Assembly (NCBI RefSeq): GCF_024172185.1
Contig: NZ_JAMZEC010000001.1
Span: 5,476,001 to 5,540,000, forward strand
Origin: Nonomuraea roseoviolacea subsp. carminata
GTDB lineage: Bacteria > Actinomycetota > Actinomycetes > Streptosporangiales > Streptosporangiaceae
DNA length: 64,000 bases
Direction of reading: 5' to 3'
Numbering within the stretch: position 1 is the first letter of the stretch; every line of letters starts with the position of its first letter. This document shows, in pieces, positions 38,701 through 46,676 of this stretch. The notes beneath the pieces were generated by a model. It did not search any database and was not told where the DNA came from. It saw only the letters and a list, made by a program, of their open reading frames with translations. The position numbers were made by a program, and so were the translations under genes.

Positions 38701-41700
38701 GAGCCTGCACTACACCAGCCCCAACCCGGAGATCGACTTCGACGGCAGCCCCTTCTACGTCAACGCCGAGCTGTCCCCCTGGCGCACCCGCGACGGCAGG
38801 CCGCGCATCGCGGGGCTCAACTCGCTGGGGATGGGCGGCACGAACGTGCACATGGTCGTCGAGGAGCCTCCCGCCCGTGACGCGGGCGCCGCGGGGACCG
38901 GGCGCCGGTACGAGGTGGTGGCGGTCTCGGCCCGTACGGCCGCGGCGGCGGACGAGGCGTGCCGGCGGCTCGGCCGGCACCTCGGCGCCGAGCCCGGCAC
39001 GCGGCTGGCGGACGTCGCGTACACGCTCCAGGTGGGGCGCAAGACGTTCGAGCACCGCAGGGCGGTCGTGGCGGGCGACGTCGCGACGGCCGCCGCGGCG
39101 CTCGACGGGCGGCGGGCCGACGACCTGCTCGGCCGGGTGGAGACTGTGCAGGGCCGGCAGGTGGCGTTCCTGTTCGCGGGCGTCGGCGAGCAGTACCCGG
39201 GCCTGGCGGGCGACCTCTACCGGCACGAGCCGGCCTTCCGCGCCGCGCTGGACGAGTGCCTGGCCCACCTGGCCGGTGCGCTGGACGGCGTCGTGGACCC
39301 GGCCGAGCTGATCGACCTGCTGACCGGTGAGCGCGGCGAGAGCGGCGGCCTGGCCGCGCTCCTCGGCCGGGCCGTCCCCTCGGGGAACGGGCGGGAGGCG
39401 GCGCTGCGGCGGACCGAGGTGGTGCAGCCCGCGCTGTTCGCCGTCGAGTACGCGCTGGCCCGCACGCTCATGGCCTGGGGTCTGCAGCCGCGGCTCATGC
39501 TCGGCTACAGCCTCGGCGAGTACGTCGCCGCCTGCCTGTCGGGCGTGCTGTCCCTGCCCGACGCCGTCGCCCTGGTCGCGCACCGGGCCCGGCTCATCGC
39601 CCGGATGCCCGCCGGCTCGATGCTGGCCGTCTCGCTGCCGCCCGACCGGCTGCGCACCCGCTTCCGGCTGGACGGGCGCGGCCTCGACGTGGCCGCCGTC
39701 AACGGCCCGCAGGTCACCGTCGTCGCCGGCCCCGTCGAGGACGTCGAACGGCTGGCGAAGGACCTGCGCGCCGCCGAGGTGCCGTGCCGGCCGCTGGAGA
39801 CCACCCACGCCTTCCACTCCCGCATGCTGGAGCCGCTGGCCGAGGAGCTGACCCGCTGGGTCGCGGCCAACGTCCGGCTCAACCCGCCGGCCCTGCCGTA
39901 CGTGTCGAACCTGACCGGCGCCGTCGCGGACGCCGCGCTCGTGCAGGACCCCGGCTACTGGGCGCGGCACATGTGCGGCACGGTCCGCTTCGCCGACGGC
40001 ATCGGCACGCTGCTGGCCGACCCCGGCCTCGCGGTGGTGGAGATCGGGCCGGGCCAGTCGCTCGGCGCGATGGTGCGCGGCGCGGGCTGCCCGCCGGAGC
40101 GGTGGCCGCTCGTCACGCACACGCTGCCCGCCGCGGGGGACACGCGGCCCGGCGACGAGGCGCTGGCCGGCGCCCTGGCCCGGCTGTGGCTGTGCGGCGT
40201 CACCCTCGACTGGGACGCCTACCACGGCCGCACCCCGGAGGGCTCTCGGGAGGGACTGCCCGGGCGGGTGCCGCTGCCGACGTACCCGTTCCAGCGGCAG
40301 CGCTACTGGATCGACCCGCCCGCCGGAGCGCGCGGACCGGCCGGCGAGCCCGCGGCCGAGGCGCCCGCCGACCTGTTCGAGGCGATCACGAGCCTGCCCA
40401 AGCTGCCCGAGGAGCAGTGGCTGTACCTGCCGGTGTGGCGGCAGACCGCGCCCCCCGCGGCCGCGGAGCGGCAGCCCGGGTCGTGGCTGGTGTTCACCCG
40501 CGACGGGCTCGCCGACGAGGCCGCCGACCGGCTGCGCGCCGCCGTCGCCCCCACGGGCGCGGCAGTGACGGTGGTACGGCCGGGCGACGCCTACGCCGCG
40601 ACCGCCGACGGCTACACGATCCGGCCGGGCGACGTGGCCGACTCCCTGGCCCTGCTGCGCGACCTGCGCCTCACCGGCCGCCCCCTGGACCGCGTCGTCC
40701 ACCTCTGGACCCTGGACGCCCCGGGCACCCCGGGCGCGGACGCCTCAAGCGCTCCTGCGCAGGCCGTGGACCTCGGTCTGCGCACGCTCGTGGCGCTCGC
40801 CCGCGCCGCCGGCGAGTCCGGCATCGGGGCCTGGTCGCTGGACGTGGCCGTCGCCGGGACCCAGCCGGTGCTCGGCGACGAGGTCGCCGACCCGTACGGC
40901 GCGACGCTGCTCGGCCCGTGCGCGGTGATCCCGCTGGAGTACCCCGGCGTGACCACCCGCCTCGTCGACCTGCCCGCCGCACCCGGGACGCGCGACCTGG
41001 ACGGCCTGGCCGCCGAGCTGGCCCGCCCGCAGACCGACCGGACCGTGGCGCTGCGCCGGGGCCGCCGCTGGATCCCCGGCTACGACCCCCTCCCCGCACC
41101 GCCCCCGCTGACCGACCCCCTGCGGGAGGGCGGCGTGTACCTGGTCACCGGCGGCCTCGGCGGCATCGCCCTGGGCCTGGCCGAGCACCTGGTCCGCGCC
41201 TGCCGGGCGCGGCTGGTGCTGCTGGCCCGCCACGGCCTGCCGCCCCGCGCCGACTGGGCCGGCATCCTGTCGGGCGACACCCACGCCGGGGAGACCACCC
41301 GGCGGCGGGTCCGGGCCGTCGCGGAGCTGGAGGCGCTGGGCGGCGAGGTCGAGATCGTCACCGGGGACGTCTCCCGGCCCGAGGACGTGCGCCGCGCCGT
41401 GGACACGGCCGTCGCCCGGTTCGGGGCCCTGCACGGCGTCCTGCACGCGGCCGGCGTCCCCGCCATGGGCCTCATGCAGTTCAAGCGCCCCGAGGAGCTG
41501 GACGAGGTGCTGGCGCCCAAGCTCGCCGGCACCCTGGCCCTCGCCGAGGCGCTGCGCCTCGGCCGGCCGGACGAGGCGGAGCTGGACTTCCTCGTGCTGT
41601 TCTCCTCGATCACCTCGGCCACCGGCGGCGGCCCCGGCCAGGTCGACTACTGCGCCGCCAACGCCTTCCTCGACGCCTACGCCCACCGGCTCGCCGCGAC

Positions 41701-42358
41701 GGGCCGGCGCGTGGTGTCGGTCGGCTGGGGCGAGTGGACGTGGAACGCCTGGGAGGCCGGGCTCGCCGGGTACGAGGAGGCGCTGCGCGACTTCTTCCGG
41801 CAGAACCGGGCCCGCGTCGGCATCGCGTTCGACGACGGCTGGCGCTCGCTGCTGCGCGCCCTGGCCACCGGCGAGCCGAGGGTCGTCGTCTCCACCCAGG
41901 ACTTCCCGACGCTGGTGCGCGGCAGCAGCGAGTTCACCGTGGACGTGGTGACCTCCCCGGCGATGGGCGGCGCGAGCGGCGAGCGGCACCCGAGGCCCGA
42001 GCTGCTCACCGCCTACCAGGAGCCGGACGGCCACGCCGAGGAGACCATCGCCGCCATCTGGGGCGAGTCGCTGCGCCTCGACCGGGTCGGGGTGCTGGAC
42101 AACTTCTTCGAGCTCGGCGGCAACTCGCTGCTCGGCGTCGCCATCGTGGCCGCCGTGCGGCGCGCGTTCGAGCTGGACGAGCTGCCGCCGCACGTCCTGT
42201 ACGAGGCGCCGACCGTGGCCGCGCTCGGCCGGACCGTCGAGGCGCTGGCCTCGGGCGCGGCCCCGGCCCTGGCCGGCTCGGGCGGCGGCAGCCAGGTGCG
42301 CGCGCAGCTGCGCCGCTCGGGCCTGGAGGCGTCGGCGGCGCGCAGGCGAGGACGGTGA
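32774..42358 (+). CDS. bimodular PKS, modules 5 and 6: KS-AT-KR-carrier twice
   Basis: 3194 aa from the ATG at 32774, overlapping the previous stop (ATGA). The short N terminus is strongly acidic (DVIDDIDEIDGES), not a classical docking helix. Module 5: KS Cys191 in SYCSTSL, AT Ser645 in GYSLGEY with SHAFHSRMM, KR Tyr1368, carrier Ser1528 (LGGNSL). Module 6: KS Cys1777 in TFCSTSL, AT Ser2246 in GYSLGEY with THAFHSRML, KR Tyr2959 with a WTWNAW segment, carrier Ser3118 (LGGNSL). No DH, ER, methyltransferase or thioesterase domain is seen. It ends in an Arg-rich tail. Codon 1040 (35891-35893) is TTA. Likely adds two hydroxymalonyl-derived diol units. Confidence 0.93.
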   Translation: MRTIDVIDDIDEIDGESSGTDIAIVGMSGRFPGASDVAGLWSAIRSGRSGITRFTDDELRAAGVPEELIADPSYVKASPVIDGVELFDAGFFGIGPKEAQILDPQHRLFLEHGWTALEDAGCDPTRFDGAVGVFAGCAHSSYMQNNLLPSGIGAVMGELAVGLANDKDSLTTRVAHTLGLSGPSYGVQSYCSTSLVAVCAAATSLASFECDLALAGGVAVNVPHRVGYLYQQGGIAPPDGECRAFDAGGLGAPLGSGVGVVALRRLEDALADGDQIYAVLRGWAVNNDAGRKVGFTAPGVQGQAAVMAEALASAGLTPADIDYVEAHGTGTALGDAAELAALQQVFRDESVLIGSVKTNLGHLDRAAGVTNLIKVALSLRHDEIPPTVNLTDPNPQLASGQARLEIVTGLRRWPREAGRTRRAGVSAFGIGGTNAHVVVEEAPLVPRTEEPPRPELLVWSARTASAADAMTERLAAHLAADGATHRLADVAHTLQTGRQVFAHRRMAVASSTAEAAGRIRSGAVLGGAGSRADRPVAFLVAGTGEQYPGMAAELYESEPVFRAALDKCRAELRRRTGGEDPLAEMVGPRRGGEGDALGRLLGRASAPAAAPPTRMLQPALFAVEYALARLVQSWGVEPAALAGYSLGEYVAACLAGVMSLESAVALVAHRAALIDELPPGEMCAVPLAAADLRERLSGVTGVDVAAVSGPELTVLAGEPAAMAAARALLEADGVPSRPLATSHAFHSRMMEPLRERLTTWIAGNITLHAPRVPVISNVTGEVATAAQLTDPAYWAEHMCATVRFDDVLGTLLRLDGDAALLEIGPGQSLGAMARGHRDCPPDRWPLVVATLPGADDPRPAGEVLAEAAGRLWLAGVPIDWSGYRQDRPVAKVGLPTYPFERERYWIDPPSQASAPAAVGVAAGRRTSEGGVTPQGLIGARPSFDADVAGVARVAGVGGEVPAGRPHVELLAPEWIRVEAPESGAPATVGRCVLVASGAAGQTVAGGAGGEAVAGDADGRGTEAAAAGADAQVAEALARSLRAHGVDVVTVTGRDDPAALTRGPDASAPATVVDLRLLAPASGTSGAGDGLVPVARLLAAIGERGGDGTRVLLVTRGAQAAADGEVPDAAHAAAATLPMVANQEYLSLDCAAVDLDPDADAQAVAAALNGEILNPSGEVFVAYRDGARLLRAFTPAEPPAPEPPAAATGRTYLVTGGLGDVGLIVAEHLARAGAARLVLTSRAGLPAEPGDPRREAVERIRALGAEVLTPAVDVTDASAMRATLAGLADDGAYRLDGVVHAAADTRPGGFRPLRDLDDEAVARHFAAKVTGAQVLEQVLGELPAGRAPRFCLVFSSTSAVLGGITFGSYAAANAALTALAHRGNSAWAEGRTPTRWVAASWDTWAVTLDRLEGGMGAAMAAHSMSAAESLAAFDRLTAATRPGLVVAAGGLDDRLPRSVPAATALLAGSAPGADEEGPSGDRFPRPELPQPYTPPQSPVEHALAGLWSEVLGVEPVGTRDNFFDLGGNSLVALQMLALVKQRFGVAVPTVALFEAPTVGTLAVILDERGATATATATAPSVIEPAPLPAVRVVGERARTATDDDRRIAIIGMAGRFPGAPDVATFWRNLSDGVESISFFSEEELLAAGADPGQIKDPAYVPARPVLDDVSGFDAAFFGMSPRMAAITDPQQRAFLEVCWEALEQGGYAAPAHRGRVGVFGGANISTYLLRMTDHLLGGGQKEFSGFEVIMGNDKDALTTTVSYLFDLYGPSVAVQTFCSTSLVAAHLAVQSLRAGDCELALAGGVSIRVPDRVGHLYGPGGQESPDGHVRAFDAAAKGSMFGDGAAAVLLKRLPDAIRDGDHVWAVIRGSAMNNDGALKVGYTAPSVVGQSRVIADAMADAGVTGEDISYVEAHGTATELGDPIEVAALTRAFGATRERRYCPIGSVKTNVGHLDRAAGASGLIKTSLAAHHGVIPASLHYTSPNPEIDFDGSPFYVNAELSPWRTRDGRPRIAGLNSLGMGGTNVHMVVEEPPARDAGAAGTGRRYEVVAVSARTAAAADEACRRLGRHLGAEPGTRLADVAYTLQVGRKTFEHRRAVVAGDVATAAAALDGRRADDLLGRVETVQGRQVAFLFAGVGEQYPGLAGDLYRHEPAFRAALDECLAHLAGALDGVVDPAELIDLLTGERGESGGLAALLGRAVPSGNGREAALRRTEVVQPALFAVEYALARTLMAWGLQPRLMLGYSLGEYVAACLSGVLSLPDAVALVAHRARLIARMPAGSMLAVSLPPDRLRTRFRLDGRGLDVAAVNGPQVTVVAGPVEDVERLAKDLRAAEVPCRPLETTHAFHSRMLEPLAEELTRWVAANVRLNPPALPYVSNLTGAVADAALVQDPGYWARHMCGTVRFADGIGTLLADPGLAVVEIGPGQSLGAMVRGAGCPPERWPLVTHTLPAAGDTRPGDEALAGALARLWLCGVTLDWDAYHGRTPEGSREGLPGRVPLPTYPFQRQRYWIDPPAGARGPAGEPAAEAPADLFEAITSLPKLPEEQWLYLPVWRQTAPPAAAERQPGSWLVFTRDGLADEAADRLRAAVAPTGAAVTVVRPGDAYAATADGYTIRPGDVADSLALLRDLRLTGRPLDRVVHLWTLDAPGTPGADASSAPAQAVDLGLRTLVALARAAGESGIGAWSLDVAVAGTQPVLGDEVADPYGATLLGPCAVIPLEYPGVTTRLVDLPAAPGTRDLDGLAAELARPQTDRTVALRRGRRWIPGYDPLPAPPPLTDPLREGGVYLVTGGLGGIALGLAEHLVRACRARLVLLARHGLPPRADWAGILSGDTHAGETTRRRVRAVAELEALGGEVEIVTGDVSRPEDVRRAVDTAVARFGALHGVLHAAGVPAMGLMQFKRPEELDEVLAPKLAGTLALAEALRLGRPDEAELDFLVLFSSITSATGGGPGQVDYCAANAFLDAYAHRLAATGRRVVSVGWGEWTWNAWEAGLAGYEEALRDFFRQNRARVGIAFDDGWRSLLRALATGEPRVVVSTQDFPTLVRGSSEFTVDVVTSPAMGGASGERHPRPELLTAYQEPDGHAEETIAAIWGESLRLDRVGVLDNFFELGGNSLLGVAIVAAVRRAFELDELPPHVLYEAPTVAALGRTVEALASGAAPALAGSGGGSQVRAQLRRSGLEASAARRRGR

Positions 42359-42377
42359 TGGCCGCCCATGACCCGCG

Positions 42378-42445
42378 ACCCCTACCCGGTGCCGGACGAC
42401 TTCAGGACGGAACCCCTACCGGCGGCCGGACGACTTCCGGACGGC
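42378..42445 (+). repeat. tandem imperfect 34-bp repeat upstream of the hydroxymalonyl cassette
   Basis: Two 34-base copies (42378-42411, 42412-42445) differing at a few positions, in the 150-base gap between the bimodular PKS and the dehydrogenase gene. The gap is the only real interruption in the plus-strand operon, so it could hold an internal promoter or mRNA element. Confidence 0.7.
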
Positions 42446-42508
42446 GGATCCTACGAGAAAGCCCACAGAGCGATGCGAGAGACCAACGATGAGCGGAACG
42501 GAGCGGAC

Positions 42509-43354
42509 ATGACCCTTATCGGCGTGATCGGCGCTGGCGTCATGGGAGTCGGGGTCGCCCAGAACCTCGCCCAGACGGGACACGACGTGGTGCTGGTCGA
42601 CAAGGACGAGCGGATCCTGGCGGACGCGCTGGCCACCGTCGCCCGCAACACCCGCATGAGCCGGCTCATGGGCGGCCCCGCCCTCGACCCGGACGAGGTG
42701 CTGGCCAGGATCTCCACGGCCGTCGGCGCGGCGGGCGCGGCCAAGGCCGACCTGGTCATCGAGAACGTCACCGAGAACTGGGACGTCAAGCGCGAGGTGT
42801 ACGAGACCCTGGATCGCGAGTGCGGCCCGGACACCGTCTTCGTCGTCAACACCTCCGCCATCCCCATCACCAAGGTCGGCGCCGTCACCAAGCGCCCCGA
42901 CAAGGTGATCGGCGTCCATTTCATGAACCCCGTCCCGGCCAAGCCCGCCGTGGAGCTCATCCCCGGCTTCCACACCTCGCCGGACACGATCCAGCGCACC
43001 CGCGACCTGCTCACCGCCATGGGTAAGAAGTCGGTGGACGTCAAGGACTCCTGCGGCTTCATCTCCAACCGGGTGCTCATGCTCACCGTCAACGAGGCCG
43101 CCTACCTCGTCCACGAGGGTGTGGCCGACGCCGAGTCGGTGGACGAGGTCTTCCGGAGCTGCTTCGGCCACCCGATGGGCCCGCTGGAGACGGCCGACCT
43201 GATCGGCGTCGACACGATCCTCTACAGCGTCGAGGTGCTCTACGAGCACTACGCCGACAGCAAGTACCGCCCCTGCCCGCTGCTGAAGCAGATGACCGAC
43301 GCCGGGCTGCACGGCCGCAAGTCCGGCCGCGGCTTCTACACCTACGCCCAGTAA
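42509..43354 (+). CDS. 3-hydroxyacyl-CoA dehydrogenase-like enzyme of hydroxymalonyl-ACP formation (FkbK-type)
   Basis: 281 aa from the ATG at 42509, five bases after GGAG; an in-frame ATG at 42368 would add 47 unlike-family residues, including the tandem repeat. The N terminus is a Rossmann NAD site (GVIGAGVMGVGVA). HFMNPVPAKPAVE carries the His expected for catalysis, and the C-terminal helical domain ends with GRKSGRGFYTY, as usual for the family. With the adjacent ACP, acyl-CoA dehydrogenase and FkbH, it matches the known glyceryl-ACP oxidation route, where it converts the primary alcohol of glyceryl-ACP to the aldehyde. First gene of a tightly coupled cassette. Confidence 0.9.
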   Translation: MTLIGVIGAGVMGVGVAQNLAQTGHDVVLVDKDERILADALATVARNTRMSRLMGGPALDPDEVLARISTAVGAAGAAKADLVIENVTENWDVKREVYETLDRECGPDTVFVVNTSAIPITKVGAVTKRPDKVIGVHFMNPVPAKPAVELIPGFHTSPDTIQRTRDLLTAMGKKSVDVKDSCGFISNRVLMLTVNEAAYLVHEGVADAESVDEVFRSCFGHPMGPLETADLIGVDTILYSVEVLYEHYADSKYRPCPLLKQMTDAGLHGRKSGRGFYTYAQ

Positions 43355-43373
43355 CGATCCGAAGGAGCATCGC

Positions 43374-43625
43374 ATGACCGACACCAAGGGCCAGATCCTC
43401 GGCTTCGTCCGCGACCGGTACCCGCAGGCCGAGATCACCGAGTCGCAGGACATCTTCGCGCTCGGCTTCGTCAACTCGCTGTTCGCGATGGAGCTGGTGA
43501 TGTTCGTCGAGAAGACGTTCGGCGTCACCATCCCCAACGAGGAGCTGCGGATCGACAACTTCCGCACCGCGAACTCCATGTCCGAGCTGGTGACCCGGCT
43601 CCTGGCCGAGCCGGCCGTCGCGTGA
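43374..43625 (+). CDS. discrete acyl carrier protein for hydroxymalonyl-ACP (FkbJ-type)
   Basis: 83 aa, ATG after a clear GAAGGAG. The carrier motif is GFVNSLFAMEL, with the Ser expected to bear phosphopantetheine; FVNS rather than LDS is typical of FkbJ-family carriers. It should receive the glyceryl group from FkbH, be oxidised in place and then deliver the C3 extender to the module ATs. Its TGA overlaps the GTG of the next gene. Confidence 0.9.
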   Translation: MTDTKGQILGFVRDRYPQAEITESQDIFALGFVNSLFAMELVMFVEKTFGVTIPNEELRIDNFRTANSMSELVTRLLAEPAVA

Positions 43626-44800
43626 CCGTCACCGGCGTGGCGCCGCCCGCCGCCGCTCCGCCGGTCCCGGCCGCCGGCACGGCGCGGGTGACCGACCGGC
43701 GCTCCGCGCGGGCGTTCGTCGACACCCACGTGGCGCCGTACGCCGACGCCTACGACCGGGCGGGACGCGTGCCGGAGGAGCTGCTGCGGCGGGTGGCGGA
43801 GGCGGGCCTGTGGGCGCCGTTCCTGCCGCCCGGGGCGGGCGGGACCGGCATGGACTGGGTGACGCTCGGCGAGGTCCACGAGGAGGTGGGCCGCGGCTGC
43901 TCCTCGCTGCGCAGCCTGCTCACGGTCCACACCATGGCGGCGTGGACGGTGCAGCGCTGGGGCAGCCCGGAGCAGCGCGAGCGGTGGGCGCCCGCCTTCG
44001 CCGCCGGGGAGCGGCTGGGCGCGTTCTGCCTGTCCGAGCCGGGCGCCGGCAGCGACACCTCGGGCATCACCACGACCGCCGCCGAGTCCGGCGGCGGCTG
44101 GGCGCTGAACGGCGTCAAGAAGTGGACGACCGGCGGCCAGCGGGCGGACGTGTTCCTCGTCTTCGCCCGCACCGAGGCCAGCATCGGCGCGTTCCTCGTG
44201 CCGAGGGACACGCCCGGCGTGGAGGTGCGGCCGATCGACGACATGCTCGGCACCCGCGCGTCCATGCTCGCCGAGATCAGCTTCACCGACGTGGTCCTCG
44301 ACAAGGACGCGCTGCTCGGCCCGAGCGGTTTCACCGCCGGCATGGTGCTCACCGGCACCCTCGACCTCGGCCGCTACAGCGTGGCGGCCGGGTCGGTCGG
44401 CATCGTCCAGGCGTGCCTGGAGGCGTCGGCCGCCTACGCCGCGAGCCGCGAGGTGGGCGGCACGCCGCTGGCGAGGTTGCCACTCATCCAGGCCAAGCTC
44501 TCCGACATGGTGACCGACGCGCGGGCGGCCCGGCTGCTGCTGGCCGAGGCCGGCCGCCTCAAGGACGCCGGCGAGGCGTCCACGATCATGGCGACGTGGG
44601 TCGCGAAGTACTTCGCCTCCACCGCCGCCGCCCGGCACGCCTCCGAGGCCGTGCAGATCCACGGCGCCAACGGGTGCAGCACCGACTACCCCGTGGCGCG
44701 CTACTACAGGGACGCCAAGGTGATGGAGATCATCGAAGGCAGCAACGAGATCCAGCGGACGACCATCGCTGGCCAGGCCGATCGGGAGAGGACCGGATGA
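43622..44800 (+). CDS. acyl-CoA dehydrogenase-like enzyme of hydroxymalonyl-ACP formation (FkbI-type)
   Basis: 392 aa from a GTG that overlaps the ACP stop. It has an acyl-CoA dehydrogenase fold with flavin-site segments (FCLSEPGAGSDTSG, KKWTTGG, QIHGANGCSTDYPVARYYRDAKV) and the C-terminal IIEGSNEIQR carrying the catalytic Glu. In the known methoxymalonyl route this family member oxidises the ACP-bound aldehyde to the carboxylate. No O-methyltransferase (FkbG type) is in the cassette or anywhere in the window, so the product should stay hydroxymalonyl-ACP. Overlaps FkbH by four bases. Confidence 0.9.
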   Translation: MTVTGVAPPAAAPPVPAAGTARVTDRRSARAFVDTHVAPYADAYDRAGRVPEELLRRVAEAGLWAPFLPPGAGGTGMDWVTLGEVHEEVGRGCSSLRSLLTVHTMAAWTVQRWGSPEQRERWAPAFAAGERLGAFCLSEPGAGSDTSGITTTAAESGGGWALNGVKKWTTGGQRADVFLVFARTEASIGAFLVPRDTPGVEVRPIDDMLGTRASMLAEISFTDVVLDKDALLGPSGFTAGMVLTGTLDLGRYSVAAGSVGIVQACLEASAAYAASREVGGTPLARLPLIQAKLSDMVTDARAARLLLAEAGRLKDAGEASTIMATWVAKYFASTAAARHASEAVQIHGANGCSTDYPVARYYRDAKVMEIIEGSNEIQRTTIAGQADRERTG

Positions 44801-45885
44801 GCGTCACCGCCGAGACCCCGGACGCCGGCGTCGCCCTGCTTCCCCGCAAGCCGGCGCGGGGCCGCATCAAGTGCATCGTGTGGGACCTCGACAACACCCT
44901 CTGGAACGGCGTGCTGCTGGAGGACGGCGAGGTGCACGTCCGCCCGGCCGTCGTCGAGCGCATCCACGAGCTGGACCGCAAGGGCATCCTGCACTCCGTG
45001 GCCAGCAAGAACGACCGCGACACCGCGCTGGCCCAGCTGCGCGCCCTCGGCCTGGAGGAGATGTTCCTCCACCCGCAGATCGGGTGGAACCCCAAGTCGG
45101 AGTCGATCCGCAGCATCGCCAAGGCGCTCAACCTCGGCCTGGACGCGTTCGCGTTCGTCGACGACCAGGAGTTCGAGCGGGCCGAGGTGGCGCACGGCGT
45201 GCCGGAGGTCACCTGCGTCGACATCCTCGACCTGGAGGAGGCGCTGGGCCGGCCGGAGTTCCAGCCCCGGTTCGTCACCGACGAGTCGGCGCAGCGGCGC
45301 CACATGTACCGGGGGCAGATCGCCCGCGACGAGCTGGAGCAGGACTTCGTCGGCACCAACGAGGAGTTCCTGGCGAGCCTGGAGATGGACTTCACCATCG
45401 CCCCGGCCGCCCGCGAGGACCTCCAGCGGGCCGAGGAGCTCACAGTCCGCACCAACCAGCTCAACTCGACCGGCCGCACGTACTCCTACGACGAGCTGGA
45501 CGAGCTGCGCGAGTCGGACGACCACCTCCTGCTGGTCGCCTCGCTCACCGACAAGTTCGGCAGCTACGGCAAGATCGGGCTGGCGCTGGTGGAGAAGGGC
45601 GCCGACGCCTGGCGGCTCAACATGATGCTCATGTCGTGCCGGGTGATGTCGCGCGGGGTCGGCATGGTGCTGCTCAACCACATCATGCGGCTGGCCGCCG
45701 CGGAGGGTGCGGCGCTGCGCGCCGACTTCGTCGAGACCGGGCGCAACCGCATGATGCAGGTGACGTACGCGTTCGCCGGCTTCAGGGAGGTGGAACGGGA
45801 CGGGGCGCACGTGGTGCTGGAGGCCGACCTGAGCGCGGTGCAACCGCCCCCGCCGTACGTGCGGCTCGAAGTGAGGACGACATGA
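44797..45885 (+). CDS. fkbH: FkbH-like glyceryltransferase/phosphatase
   Basis: 362 aa, ATG overlapping the previous stop (ATGA). The N-terminal half is a HAD-type domain with VWDLDNTLWNGVL (DxDxT) and the conserved ASKND segment. The C-terminal half is the GNAT-like region typical of FkbH proteins (VRTNQLNSTGRTY, SCRVMSRGVG). Known chemistry is to take the glyceryl moiety of 1,3-bisphosphoglycerate, remove phosphate and load D-glyceryl on the partner ACP. This is the defining enzyme of the pathway and gives strong evidence for a three-carbon hydroxylated extender. The stop overlaps the thioesterase start. Confidence 0.95.
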   Translation: MSVTAETPDAGVALLPRKPARGRIKCIVWDLDNTLWNGVLLEDGEVHVRPAVVERIHELDRKGILHSVASKNDRDTALAQLRALGLEEMFLHPQIGWNPKSESIRSIAKALNLGLDAFAFVDDQEFERAEVAHGVPEVTCVDILDLEEALGRPEFQPRFVTDESAQRRHMYRGQIARDELEQDFVGTNEEFLASLEMDFTIAPAAREDLQRAEELTVRTNQLNSTGRTYSYDELDELRESDDHLLLVASLTDKFGSYGKIGLALVEKGADAWRLNMMLMSCRVMSRGVGMVLLNHIMRLAAAEGAALRADFVETGRNRMMQVTYAFAGFREVERDGAHVVLEADLSAVQPPPPYVRLEVRTT

Positions 45886-46676
45886 CCGTCGGCGAGCTGG
45901 TGAGCGACGAGGCGCTGGCCCGCTGGCTGCCGTTCCGGGGGCTGACCGGGACCGAGCCGGGCGCGCTGCCGATGTACTGCCTGCCGCACGCGGGCGGCGC
46001 CGCGTCGGCGTTCCGGGTGTGGCAGCGCAAGCTGCCGGGCGTCGCCGTGCAGCCGGTGCAGCCGCCCGGCCGGGAGAGCCGCCACAAGGAGCCGCCGTAC
46101 CTGCGGATGGCGCCGCTCGTGTCGGACCTCGCCGACGTGGTGCTCGCCGACGTGGAGCTGTCGGCGGCCGGCCGCAGGTACACCCTGTACGGCCACAGCC
46201 TGGGCGCCATCGTGGCGTTCGAGCTGGTCAGGGAGATCCGGCGGCGCGGCGGCCCGGAGCCGGTGCACCTGTTCGTGTCCGGCTCCGACGCCCCGCACGT
46301 CACGTACGAGTCGGGGCCGCCGGTCGGCGGCATGAGCAGGCCCGAGCTGGTGGCGCTGCTGCGCGGGCTCGGCGGCACCCCGGAGTGGCTGCTGAACGAC
46401 CCCGAGGCGCTGGACATGGTGCTGCCGTCGGTGCAGGCCGACTTCACCGTCAAGGAGACGTACGTCTACCAGGAGGAGCCGCCGCTGGACGTGCCGATCT
46501 CGGCGCTGTGCGGGGAGACCGACCCGCGGGTGTCGCCGGTGAAGCTGGCCAGGTGGGTGGACCAGACGGCCCGCGAGTTCCTGCTGCACGGGTTCGACGG
46601 CGGGCACTTCGCGGTGTTCGAGCAGGCCCAGCGGACCCATCGCATCCTGGCGGAGGCGCTGCGGCCGTGGGTGTGA
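45882..46676 (+). CDS. type II thioesterase
   Basis: 264 aa, ATGA overlap with FkbH. Alpha/beta hydrolase of the TEII family: CLPHAGGAAS near the N terminus, nucleophile Ser106 in YGHSLGA, Asp in GETDPRVSP and His in DGGHFAVF. Such enzymes free stalled or mis-primed carriers. It is the only thioesterase in the cluster and is not fused to a PKS, so a chain-releasing role is possible but not the usual one. Confidence 0.92.
   Translation: MTVGELVSDEALARWLPFRGLTGTEPGALPMYCLPHAGGAASAFRVWQRKLPGVAVQPVQPPGRESRHKEPPYLRMAPLVSDLADVVLADVELSAAGRRYTLYGHSLGAIVAFELVREIRRRGGPEPVHLFVSGSDAPHVTYESGPPVGGMSRPELVALLRGLGGTPEWLLNDPEALDMVLPSVQADFTVKETYVYQEEPPLDVPISALCGETDPRVSPVKLARWVDQTAREFLLHGFDGGHFAVFEQAQRTHRILAEALRPWV

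Noticed and set aside
42368..42508. 47-residue N-terminal extension of the dehydrogenase gene
   Set aside because: The family starts at the GVIGAG Rossmann motif; the extension contains the tandem repeat, and the ATG at 42509 has a GGAG site at good spacing.
43622..44800. Methoxymalonyl-ACP as the extender
   Set aside because: FkbH, J, K and I-type genes are present but no O-methyltransferase of FkbG type was seen in the window, so hydroxymalonyl-ACP is the simpler reading; a distant methyltransferase cannot be excluded.
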